From a candidate division WOR-3 bacterium (lineage in GTDB: Bacteria; Hydrothermota; UBA3072): 38,606 nucleotides of DNA. The position numbers were made by a program, and so were the translations under genes. The notes under the pieces are model-generated. The model ran no database searches. It was not told the DNA's origin and saw only the letters and a list, made by a program, of their open reading frames with translations. Shown piece after piece: positions 26,794 through 34,380 of this stretch (positions are counted from its first letter, which is position 1; the number at the start of each line of letters is the position of its first letter). The DNA lies in the NCBI GenBank assembly GCA_039804165.1, contig JBDRZZ010000017.1, positions 1-38,606 of the forward strand. Reading direction: 5' to 3'.

Positions 26794-29337
26794 GTCTGTT
26801 TTATATTCTTCTATTTCTTCTTTCAATTTATATAGGATGTTATGTGCTTCTTTAGGAGTTATATTATCTGGATTTAAGGATTTAATCTTATTTAAAATAA
26901 TATTTTCGGGTTGAAAAAGAGATTTTTGTCTTACCTTTGGTGGATGTTTTCTTTTAATTCGATCATCTTCTCTTAAGTCTTTTAGAAGTTCTTTTGCTCT
27001 GATTATTACATTCTCAGGAAGACCAGCCAGTTTTGCAACTTCAATTCCATAGCTTCTGTCTGATGAACCTTTTTTAACTTCTCTTAAGAAGATTATTTCA
27101 TCCTCAGTTTCTTTCACAGAGACATTGTAATTTACAATTGTTTTGTAATATTCTTCTAACTCTGTCAATTCATGGTAATGAGTTGCAAAAAGAACAAGGG
27201 GCTTTTCGGGAATGGAATTTAGATATTCTATTACAGCCCAAGCAATCGAGAGTCCATCATAAGTGCTTGTGCCCCGTCCAATCTCATCAAGGATTACAAG
27301 GCTCCTATTTGTTACATTGTTTAGAATATTCGCTGTCTCATTCATTTCTGCAAGGAATGTTGAAACTCCTCTAGTAAGGTCATCAGAAGCTCCGATACGG
27401 GTAAAGATGCTATCCACTATTCCTAAATGAGCTTCTTTGGCTGGGACAAAAGATCCTATTTGAGCCATTATAGTTATTAGAGCAATTTGTCTTAAATAGG
27501 TTGATTTCCCAGCCATATTTGGGCCAGTTAGAACTATTATCCTTTCCTCTTCGTTTAAATTGATATCATTTGGGATGAATTCTCCTTCTTTTAAGATTTT
27601 TTCAATGACAGGGTGTCTTCCCTCTATAATTTTTATTCCTTTATTTAATGAAATTTTGGGCCTGGAATAGTTATTTGTAATTGCAAGCTCAGCAAGACCT
27701 CCTAATACATCAATTACGGAAATAGCAGAAGCTGTTGCTTCAAACTCACTTATGTAACTTTGTAAATTTTCTAATAAATCTTCAAAGAGCTTTTTTTCAA
27801 TTTCGTTTTGTCTTTCTTCTGCAAGTAGAATTTTTGATTCAAATTCTTTTAATTCCTCTGTTATAAATCTTTCACAGTTTGTGAGAGTTTGCTTCTTTAT
27901 ATAATTTGGAGGAACCCCTTTAAGTTTTGCTTTTGTTATTTCTATATAATAACCAAACACCGAGTTATATCCTACTCTTAATTTATCAATCCCTGTTTTT
28001 CTTTTTTCTTCTTCTTCATATTTCAGGATCCAGTCTTTCCCTTTGAAAGCGAAGTCCCTTATTTCATCTAATTCAGAATTATATCCTTTTTTAAAAATTC
28101 CTGTAGAATTTATCTTCGCGGGAGGGTCTTCTACAATTGCTTTATCAATTAGTGCTGTTATATTTTTTAAATCGGGGATTTTCTTTTCTACTTCTTTAAA
28201 GATTGGTGAGCTTAAATTTGAAATTATTTTCTTTAGTTCCTCTGCTCTTTTTAAAGATATTTTTAGAGAAATTAAATCTCTTGGTGTTGCTCTTTTTGTA
28301 GACACACGACCCGTTATTCTTTCAATATCATAAATTTCCTTTAATTTTTCTCTCGCCTTTCTTAAAATATTTGTCTTATAAAGAAGTTCTTCTATCCCGT
28401 TTAATCGATCTTCTATTTCTGTTATATCTATTGAAGGGAATAAAAGCCATTTTTTTAGTAGCCTATTTCCCATTGAGGTAATTGTTTTATTTATTGTATC
28501 TAAAAGAGAGCCTTTTACTTCTCCATTGATTTTTGTTATGAGTTCAAGATTTCTGATGGTTGCTCCATCAAGGAACATTCCTTTTTCTGGATTAAAACGA
28601 GAGATTTTCTTTATATGTTTTAAGAGCGTTTTTTGATTTTCTTTTATATAAGAGAGTAAAGCTCCTATTGCACCTACTGCAGGAGATCTTTCCGAGAGTC
28701 CAAAAGCTTCAATACTTAAAATTCCAAAGTGTTCTTTTATTAACTTGAGAGCGAATTCAGGGGTAAACTTATAAGGTTCAACTTTTGAAATAGGGATCTG
28801 AGTTGAAAGTTCAATAGGGACTCCCTCTTCTGGAATTATAATTTCTTTTGGAGAAAGGCGATTTAATTCATCAATAAGATTTTTTATTTCACCTGCTTGG
28901 AATTCTCCAGTTGAGATGTCAGAAAAAGCGATTCCGTAAATTTCTCCAGATTTTATAATAGAAACTAAATAATTGTTGTCAGAGTCTTTTAATAAAGAAG
29001 GTGTCATTATTGTTCCTGAAGTAATTACTTCTACAACTTCTCTTTTAACGATTCCCTTTGTTAGTTTTGGATCCTCCACTTGTTCACAGATTGCAACTTT
29101 CTTACCGGAGCGGACAAGTTTTTCAATGTAAGAGTCAGCTGCTTTTATTGGTATGCCAGCAAGAGGAACTCTTATGTTTTTGCCCATAGGTTTGGATGTT
29201 AATGTAATATTTAAGATTTTTGAGGTAATTTTTGCGTCTTCGTAGAAAGTTTCGTAGAAGTCTCCCATGTGAAATAGGAGTATTGAATCTTTATATTTTT
29301 CTTTTATTTCGAGATATTGTTTAAGGATTGGTGTCAA
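26785..29337 (-). CDS. mutS: DNA mismatch repair protein MutS
   Basis: An 850-residue mismatch-binding ATPase, full length. The N-terminal mismatch-reading motif is seen in LFHMGDFYETFYEDA (Phe-x-Glu), Walker A is GPNMAGKST, Walker B region is VILDEIGRGTSTYDG and the helical signature is TFLAEMNETANIL. It binds mismatches and recruits MutL, which is not in the window. The start is a TTG (29337), giving MTPILKQYLEIKEKY, which aligns well with the family N-terminus; no clear ribosome site is present and the start overlaps the upstream stop by 17 nt. Last gene of the minus-strand chain. Confidence 0.97.
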   Translation of the reverse strand: MTPILKQYLEIKEKYKDSILLFHMGDFYETFYEDAKITSKILNITLTSKPMGKNIRVPLAGIPIKAADSYIEKLVRSGKKVAICEQVEDPKLTKGIVKREVVEVITSGTIMTPSLLKDSDNNYLVSIIKSGEIYGIAFSDISTGEFQAGEIKNLIDELNRLSPKEIIIPEEGVPIELSTQIPISKVEPYKFTPEFALKLIKEHFGILSIEAFGLSERSPAVGAIGALLSYIKENQKTLLKHIKKISRFNPEKGMFLDGATIRNLELITKINGEVKGSLLDTINKTITSMGNRLLKKWLLFPSIDITEIEDRLNGIEELLYKTNILRKAREKLKEIYDIERITGRVSTKRATPRDLISLKISLKRAEELKKIISNLSSPIFKEVEKKIPDLKNITALIDKAIVEDPPAKINSTGIFKKGYNSELDEIRDFAFKGKDWILKYEEEEKRKTGIDKLRVGYNSVFGYYIEITKAKLKGVPPNYIKKQTLTNCERFITEELKEFESKILLAEERQNEIEKKLFEDLLENLQSYISEFEATASAISVIDVLGGLAELAITNNYSRPKISLNKGIKIIEGRHPVIEKILKEGEFIPNDINLNEEERIIVLTGPNMAGKSTYLRQIALITIMAQIGSFVPAKEAHLGIVDSIFTRIGASDDLTRGVSTFLAEMNETANILNNVTNRSLVILDEIGRGTSTYDGLSIAWAVIEYLNSIPEKPLVLFATHYHELTELEEYYKTIVNYNVSVKETEDEIIFLREVKKGSSDRSYGIEVAKLAGLPENVIIRAKELLKDLREDDRIKRKHPPKVRQKSLFQPENIILNKIKSLNPDNITPKEAHNILYKLKEEIEEYKTDLS

Positions 29338-29968
29338 AACTTACAAAACCGTAAAATCCTTTATTTTTTAGGGTTTCAAGATATTTTTCTGCTTCCTCTT
29401 TGGTTTCGAATTTTCCTGAATAAATTTTTGAGTATCCACTTATTTCTTTTATAAAATACTCTACTTCTTTTTCTTTAAGTTTTTCTATAAAGTATTCTAA
29501 CCATTTTTTATCTTCATAAGCTCCAAGCTGGACAGTGTAGAAACCTTGAGGGAAAACCTCTTTTCCTTCTTCTTTATTTTTTAAAATTTCTTCTTCATCT
29601 TCAAAACTTTCCTTTGGTAATAGCTTTTTTATTTTTCTCGCTTTTACTGTATCTCCTTTATTTTTATAACAAAAACTCAACCAGTAACAAGCTTTCTGAT
29701 AAAGAGGAGAACTTTCTCCTTTTTTGAAAATCAACTCTAAATGTTCAGAGGCTCTTTCGAAGTCGTTTAGAATGTAATAGAGCATTCCAATTCTAAATAG
29801 AGAAGAATCTGCATAAGGGCTTTTTGGATCTTCTTTTATTATCTCTCTGTAATATTCGCTTGCTTTAAGAGGATCTCTCATTTGTGAAGCTTTTTTAAAC
29901 TTTTCTTTTGTTGAAGTAGAGTTTATTATAAGAGCTAATAAAAGATAAGTACCCATAATCTTCAACAT
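29321..29968 (-). CDS. SPOR-domain protein with TPR-like repeats
   Basis: A 215-residue protein: signal-peptide-like leader (about 1-18), two or three TPR-like repeats (about 25-115), an acidic linker and a C-terminal SPOR domain (142-213, FYTVQLGAYEDKKWLEYF). SPOR domains bind denuded peptidoglycan, so it is likely periplasmic. The first 7 nt overlap the lapB stop and its stop overlaps the mutS start. An internal in-frame ATG (29956) could also serve as start. It may act in cell-envelope or division work, which is inference. Confidence 0.82.
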   Translation of the reverse strand: MLKIMGTYLLLALIINSTSTKEKFKKASQMRDPLKASEYYREIIKEDPKSPYADSSLFRIGMLYYILNDFERASEHLELIFKKGESSPLYQKACYWLSFCYKNKGDTVKARKIKKLLPKESFEDEEEILKNKEEGKEVFPQGFYTVQLGAYEDKKWLEYFIEKLKEKEVEYFIKEISGYSKIYSGKFETKEEAEKYLETLKNKGFYGFVSFDTNP

Positions 29969-31080
29969 ATGGTAGGTCGGAGAGAACCGAAGGAATCACA
30001 AGAAGGGCATTTCCAAGTGAATTCTTTTATCTCGCTATTGCATTCTGAACATCTATAGATATTTTTTTCTATCCTCTCTTTTATTTTCATAAGGCATTTT
30101 GTTTTCATTGTTTCATCTTTTATTTCATCAGAGATCATAGTTAAAAGGAGAAGAGTTGTAGGATCCTCCAGATTGAAATTCTTTATTGAGTTTTCAAGAA
30201 TTTCTTTTGCTTTTTCCAATTTACCTTTTCTTTTTAAAATTGATAGATAAGAAATAAATATATTTATATTTTCCGGGTTCTCTTCAAACTTGTTTTTAAG
30301 ATAGGGCTCTAAGGTGCTGAATTTTCCTTCGTTAAACATATATTCCTCAAGCAAAGGTAAATATAGAAATGATTTCGTCGGTTCAAGAGCTATGCCTCTT
30401 TTTACATATTCGGCACCTTCTCCTTTAGCTCCATCTTTAATTAAAAGTTTGCCATGAAGATAATAAGCGTAAGAGATTTCTTCTCTTTCTCCAATGGAGA
30501 GGAGCTTCAATGCTTTTTTAGGGTCAGTTTGGAAAATTACCTCGGCGAGGTAAGTCGCATAATTTGCAAATTTTTTTGCATCGAAGATCTTTTCCGCAAT
30601 GTTCAGAGCTTTATCCCATTTTTCTAATTTTTCATAAGTTTTTAACAAATTATTTGCTATCTCTAAATTTTTAGGTTCTTTGGTGTAGATAACTTCCAGT
30701 AAAGGTAATGCTTTTTCCCATTCTTTACTTTCTATATAATCCCAAGCTAAAGCCTCGTTTAGTTTTCTTTTCTGTTCTTTAGTTAATAATGGATTTACTG
30801 AAAGATTTCGATGTATTTTTATCGCTTTTTTTACCTCTCCTTTTTCCCTTAAGATATTTCCGATATAGAGATAACTTTCAATATTAGAAGGTTCGGTTTC
30901 TATTACCTCCCTAAACAATTTAATCGCTTTGTCTTTTTTTCCTTCAATTATTGTTTCCAGAGCTTTTAGGTAAATATTGTAATATTTGGAATTTTTAATT
31001 TTGCTGGGAGTAGAAAAGAAAAATGCTAAACCTAACCAAATAATTATAAATAGAATTATTACATATAAAAGAAGATTCAT
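29962..31080 (-). CDS. lapB: LapB-like TPR protein with C-terminal zinc ribbon
   Basis: A 372-residue protein: N-terminal membrane anchor (about 3-23), TPR repeats from residue 30 to 325 and a C-terminal rubredoxin-like C-x2-C...C-x2-C ribbon (RCSECNSEIK...WKCPSCDS). This architecture and length fit LapB/YciM, which in Escherichia coli controls lipopolysaccharide synthesis by promoting LpxC turnover. The preceding lapA-like gene with ATGA overlap supports the call. Whether the same lipid pathway exists here is not shown. Confidence 0.85.
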   Translation of the reverse strand: MNLLLYVIILFIIIWLGLAFFFSTPSKIKNSKYYNIYLKALETIIEGKKDKAIKLFREVIETEPSNIESYLYIGNILREKGEVKKAIKIHRNLSVNPLLTKEQKRKLNEALAWDYIESKEWEKALPLLEVIYTKEPKNLEIANNLLKTYEKLEKWDKALNIAEKIFDAKKFANYATYLAEVIFQTDPKKALKLLSIGEREEISYAYYLHGKLLIKDGAKGEGAEYVKRGIALEPTKSFLYLPLLEEYMFNEGKFSTLEPYLKNKFEENPENINIFISYLSILKRKGKLEKAKEILENSIKNFNLEDPTTLLLLTMISDEIKDETMKTKCLMKIKERIEKNIYRCSECNSEIKEFTWKCPSCDSFGSLRPTIC

Positions 31081-31451
31081 GCTAAAATTTCTCCTTCCTC
31101 TTCTTTTTTCTCTTTCTTTCTTCTTTCTTTCTTTTCTTCCTTCTTTTTTGGTTCTTCGGTTTCTTCTTCAAGGGGAAGATCCTTAAGAGCTTTAATTTCT
31201 TTCTTTAAGTTCTTGTTCTCTTTGAGAATTTCCCTCAACTGTAACTTCATTTTTATAGTGCTAATTCCTGATAAAATGATGGTGAGAAGACATCCAATGA
31301 GAAGTGATTCTAATATGAGTAAAATAAGGGGCATATCCTCAAATTTCCATTTAAGTAAATAGAAAGTAACAAGGGTATCTCCATTTTGTGTTCCTATTAT
31401 TATTCCAAGAATTAGAATTATTCCTAAGATTAAAGATATTATTAAACTCAT
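31077..31451 (-). CDS. lapA: LapA-like membrane protein with charged coiled tail
   Basis: A 124-residue protein with two membrane segments (about 3-20, 40-65) and a very charged coiled tail (EKKERRKKEKKEEE). It fits the LapA domain family. I chose ATG 31451 because a strong AAAGGAGGT site lies just upstream; an in-frame ATG 39 nt earlier sits within miaB and adds GSNRGNKKGG. The start shares a base with the miaB stop (TAATG). It may scaffold LapB at the membrane. Confidence 0.8.
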   Translation of the reverse strand: MSLIISLILGIILILGIIIGTQNGDTLVTFYLLKWKFEDMPLILLILESLLIGCLLTIILSGISTIKMKLQLREILKENKNLKKEIKALKDLPLEEETEEPKKKEEKKERRKKEKKEEEGEILA

Positions 31452-32746
31452 TAATTTACCTCCTTTTTTATTTCCCCGATTGGAACCCACCCATTAATCT
31501 TATCTATTTTGATGATATATTCAAAACCGATTTTTGCAACCCCTGGAAGAATTACTATTCTCCCATTTTTAGTTTTTCCAATTTTCTGTCCATTCTTTTT
31601 CCCGTTTTCTATTGTGAGAACCTGTAGTTCCTTCCCTAAAAGTTCTCTTGTCTTCTCAAGAGTGATTTTATTTTGTGTTTCTATTAAAATTCTTAGGCGT
31701 TCTTTTTTTATAGAATCTTTTACTTCAAGAGGAAACAGAGATGCGAGGGTCCCTTCTCTTTTAGAATAGGCGAACATATATGCATAGTCAAAACGAATCC
31801 TTTTAACCGCATCTAAAGTTTTTTTGTAGTCTTCTTCTAACTCTCCTGGAAATCCAACAATTATGTCTGTTGTAAGGGAGAGTTCAGGAAGAAGGCTTCT
31901 TGCTTTATTTATTATATTTATATAATCATTAATTTTATATCTTCGTCTCATTTTTGATAATATTTTATCGGATCCCGATTGAAGAGGGAGATGGAGGTAT
32001 TTTGCTATTTTTTGAGATTCTGCCATAACTTCAAATAAATTTTTTGGTAAATCCGCCGGGTGAGAGGTGAGGAAACTTAATAATTTTAAATCTTTAATTT
32101 TACTTACCATTTTTAAAATCTGTGGGAAATCCACTCCTTTGTAATAATATGCATTCACATTTTGACCAAGAAGAGTAATTTCCTTTGTTCCTTCAGAGAC
32201 AAGTTTTTCAGCCTCTTTAAGGATGTCTTCAGGAGGCCGACTTCTTAATTTGTTACGGAGGTAAGGAACAATGCAGTATGAGCAAAAATGATTGCACCCT
32301 CTTGTTATAGAGATATATGCACTTGTTTTAAAAGGGGATGGTAAGATTTCTGAATACTGCTCATCTGGATTTTCTGGAATTATTTTTTTATTTTTTGCTT
32401 TAATAGTATTTATTAACTCACGATAAGAGTCTGGAGGGGCTATAAAATCTACTACTGGATGCGTAAAAAGAGTTTTGTTGTGTTTTGCTACACAACCGAG
32501 AACTGAGACGATCACTTCTGGTTTTTTCTTTTTAAGCCCTATTAAAGAGTCTAATCTTCCAAGGACTCTTTTTTCAGCATTTTCTCTTACCGCACATGTA
32601 TTAAAGAAAATGTAGTCGGCCTCTTCAATTTTAGAAACTTCTTCAAAATTCTCTTTTTGGAGAAGGCTCCTAATAATTTCAGAGTCGTATTTATTCATTT
32701 GACAACCATAAGTGCGGATATAAAATTTATTCTTTGACTTCTCCAT
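31451..32746 (-). CDS. miaB: tRNA-2-methylthio-N6-dimethylallyladenosine synthase
   Basis: A 431-residue radical SAM methylthiotransferase that converts i6A37 to ms2i6A37 in tRNAs. The N-terminal UPF0004 domain has its three cluster cysteines C15 (YGCQMN), C51 (NTCAVRENAEKR) and C85 (VLGCVA). The radical SAM motif is C151-x3-C155-x2-C158 (RGCNHFCSYCIVPYLR). A TRAM domain lies at the C-terminus. The MiaB-specific YGCQMN and CAVRENAE motifs separate it from the MtaB paralogue upstream. The start (32746) overlaps the mtaB stop by 20 nt. Confidence 0.96.
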   Translation of the reverse strand: MEKSKNKFYIRTYGCQMNKYDSEIIRSLLQKENFEEVSKIEEADYIFFNTCAVRENAEKRVLGRLDSLIGLKKKKPEVIVSVLGCVAKHNKTLFTHPVVDFIAPPDSYRELINTIKAKNKKIIPENPDEQYSEILPSPFKTSAYISITRGCNHFCSYCIVPYLRNKLRSRPPEDILKEAEKLVSEGTKEITLLGQNVNAYYYKGVDFPQILKMVSKIKDLKLLSFLTSHPADLPKNLFEVMAESQKIAKYLHLPLQSGSDKILSKMRRRYKINDYINIINKARSLLPELSLTTDIIVGFPGELEEDYKKTLDAVKRIRFDYAYMFAYSKREGTLASLFPLEVKDSIKKERLRILIETQNKITLEKTRELLGKELQVLTIENGKKNGQKIGKTKNGRIVILPGVAKIGFEYIIKIDKINGWVPIGEIKKEVN

Positions 32747-33905
32747 AAACCAAACCTTCCTTAATATCAGAGATTCTTACAGAAATAATTCCCTCTTTTT
32801 TTTCTTTTTTAGGAAAATGAATTTTTATATAATTTGGAGTAACCCCCAAAAGCCAGTTTTTCTCTAACGAGCTTTCCCCTTCAATTATTACCTCAAATGT
32901 TTTTCCGAGGTTCTCTTTTAGAAATTTAAGTTTTTGAGATTCTCCCAGTTTCTTTAACTTATAAGCTCTTTCTTTTCTTATAAATTCTTTAACTCTATCT
33001 GGATATAGGCTTCCTAATGTGTATGGTCTTTCTGAATATCTGAAAATGTGTAAGTGGTTAAAATTTGCTTCTTTTATAAGATTTATGGTGTCTAAGAAAT
33101 CTTTTTCTTCCTCTCCAGGGAACCCTACAATAAAGTCTCCGGCTAAACACGTATCTTCTCTTATTTCTCTTATTTTTTCTGCTATCCATAATGTTTTTTC
33201 TCTTGTGTATTTTCGGTGCATTCTTTTAAGAATCTTATCGCTTCCAGATTGCTGGGAAAGATGGAGATGCGGCATTAGATTTTTGTTTTTGAAAAGTTCT
33301 ATGAAATCTTCTGTAATACAATTAGGCATTATAGAAGTTAAGCGGATTCTTATGTCAAATTTTAAAAGTTCTTCAACTAACTCCTTAAGGCCTTTACTTT
33401 GATATTGATAATTTCCAATATGGATTCCAGTTATGACAACTTCTTTATAACCTTTTTCTATCAAATTTTCTATATTTTTGATTATTATATTCTCTGGCAA
33501 AGAGTAGCTTTTGCCTCTTGCATAAGGAACAATGCAGTAGCTACAAAAATTGTTACAGCCGAATTGAATTGGTAGATATGGTCTCGTTCTTGAACCAATA
33601 GGAGTATATAATTTACTTACAATCTCCTTATCCTCAATCCAACATTTCTCTTCAAATTCTTGGGGGAATAGTTTTGCTTGACAACCAAGAATTCTTACTT
33701 CTTTTGCATATTTTTTAGCTTTTCTATAAAGCTTTCTACTTTCAGAACCAGCTCTTGCTGTCACAATGCAGGTGTTTATGTAAGCAATATCAGGGTTTTC
33801 ACTGAGAGAAACCACCTCATTGCCTTCTTCAATGTGTTTTTGTTTCAGGCAATTTGTGTAAAATTGGTTAATTTTACAACCTAAAGTAGAGAAAGATACT
33901 TTCAT
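32727..33905 (-). CDS. mtaB: tRNA t6A37 methylthiotransferase MtaB
   Basis: A 392-residue radical SAM methylthiotransferase related to MiaB, predicted to make ms2t6A37. UPF0004 cysteines are C10 (TLGCKINQ), C46 (NTCIVTARAGSESRK) and C75 (ILGCQAK); the radical SAM motif is C117-x3-C121-x2-C124 (GCNNFCSYCIVPYARG). The TLGCKINQ and CIVTARA motifs are typical of MtaB. It heads the overlapping chain and its ATG is six bases from a -10 box, predicting a leaderless mRNA. Confidence 0.94.
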   Translation of the reverse strand: MKVSFSTLGCKINQFYTNCLKQKHIEEGNEVVSLSENPDIAYINTCIVTARAGSESRKLYRKAKKYAKEVRILGCQAKLFPQEFEEKCWIEDKEIVSKLYTPIGSRTRPYLPIQFGCNNFCSYCIVPYARGKSYSLPENIIIKNIENLIEKGYKEVVITGIHIGNYQYQSKGLKELVEELLKFDIRIRLTSIMPNCITEDFIELFKNKNLMPHLHLSQQSGSDKILKRMHRKYTREKTLWIAEKIREIREDTCLAGDFIVGFPGEEEKDFLDTINLIKEANFNHLHIFRYSERPYTLGSLYPDRVKEFIRKERAYKLKKLGESQKLKFLKENLGKTFEVIIEGESSLEKNWLLGVTPNYIKIHFPKKEKKEGIISVRISDIKEGLVYGEVKE

Positions 33906-33911
33906 ATCAAT

Positions 33912-33939
33912 AATTTAGATAATAAGGAATAGTTGTCAA
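33912..33939 (-). promoter_or_regulatory. Leaderless-type promoter of the mtaB-mutS chain
   Basis: On the minus strand a perfect TTGACA (33939-33934) and TAAATT (33917-33912) are 16 nt apart; the -10 ends six bases before the ATG at 33905. No ribosome site is present. It should drive mtaB, miaB, lapA, lapB, the SPOR gene and mutS. Confidence 0.55.
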
Positions 33940-33960
33940 TGGATAAAAATAACCTAAATA

Positions 33961-34179
33961 TTAGGAACTTATTTTTTCTCTTTGAGTTTTTTCTTTCTTC
34001 CTTCTTCCGCCCATTAACAATCCTCCAATAAAACCAATTGCAAGACTTACAAGGATTACAACGATCTTTGGCGCTTGGAATCTTTTTATGAATACAATAT
34101 CCATTGATTCTGTATTCCCTAAAATGAAGATTATGATGAAAATTATAAATATTATCCATATAGTTAATTTTACTTTCAT
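33961..34179 (-). CDS. Short LapA-like two-helix membrane protein
   Basis: A 72-residue protein: two membrane helices (about 5-21 and 40-58) separated by a NTESMDIVFIKR linker, and a basic tail (GGRRKKEKTQREK). The helix-NxxxvxvxF-helix pattern is that of LapA-domain proteins. A GGGAGGT ribosome site (34185-34191) supports the ATG at 34179. It lies 23 nt after tRNA-Asp and 55 nt before mtaB, and is a shorter cousin of the lapA gene at 31077-31451. Confidence 0.72.
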   Translation of the reverse strand: MKVKLTIWIIFIIFIIIFILGNTESMDIVFIKRFQAPKIVVILVSLAIGFIGGLLMGGRRKKEKTQREKISS

Positions 34180-34202
34180 AATTTACCTCCCTAAATAAAA
34201 AA

Positions 34203-34277
34203 CGGGACCGACGAGATTTGAACTCGCGACCTCTGGCTTGACAGGCCAGCGTTCTAACCAGACTGAACTACGGCCCC
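34203..34277 (-). tRNA. tRNA-Asp (anticodon GUC)
   Basis: 75 nt including discriminator G73, the usual aspartate identity base. The acceptor stem GGGGCCG (5', from 34277) pairs with CGGTCCC (34210-34204) with one G-T pair. The anticodon arm CTGGC-CTGTCAA-GCCAG gives GTC. The D-arm GTTC...GAAC and T-loop TTCAAAT are present. CCA is not encoded. A T-run follows, but no separate terminator hairpin. Confidence 0.95.
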
Positions 34278-34291
34278 AATAAGTTTAAATA

Positions 34292-34319
34292 ATAATACGA
34301 AAAACCTTTACTTTGTCAA
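34292..34319 (-). promoter_or_regulatory. Promoter of tRNA-Asp
   Basis: Minus strand: perfect TTGACA (34319-34314), 16-nt spacer, TATTAT (34297-34292). The tRNA starts 14 nt after the -10. It lies divergent to the adenylate cyclase promoter, 25 nt away. Confidence 0.7.
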
Positions 34320-34344
34320 GTATTTCTTTTTTAAAAATGGACTC

Positions 34345-34373
34345 TTGACTTTATTCCATTTTATTTTTAATTT
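34345..34373 (+). promoter_or_regulatory. Leaderless-type promoter of the adenylate cyclase gene
   Basis: TTGACT (34345-34350), 17-nt spacer, TAATTT (34368-34373). The ATG at 34381 is seven bases past the -10, so the message should start at the ATG. An apparent upstream TTG start at 34345 is in fact the -35 box, which settles the start choice. Confidence 0.6.
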
Positions 34374-34380
34374 TTTATGT

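Noticed and set aside
31452-31490. Upstream start adding 13 residues to lapA
   Set aside because: It lies within the TRAM end of miaB; a GGAGGT site sits right before ATG 31451.
33902-34159. 85-residue minus-strand ORF overlapping the LapA-like gene
   Set aside because: Out-of-frame shadow; the overlapping 72-residue frame has the LapA pattern and a ribosome site.
34345-34380. TTG start extending the adenylate cyclase by 12 residues
   Set aside because: This TTG is the first triplet of the -35 box TTGACT, and the ATG at 34381 is seven bases after the -10.
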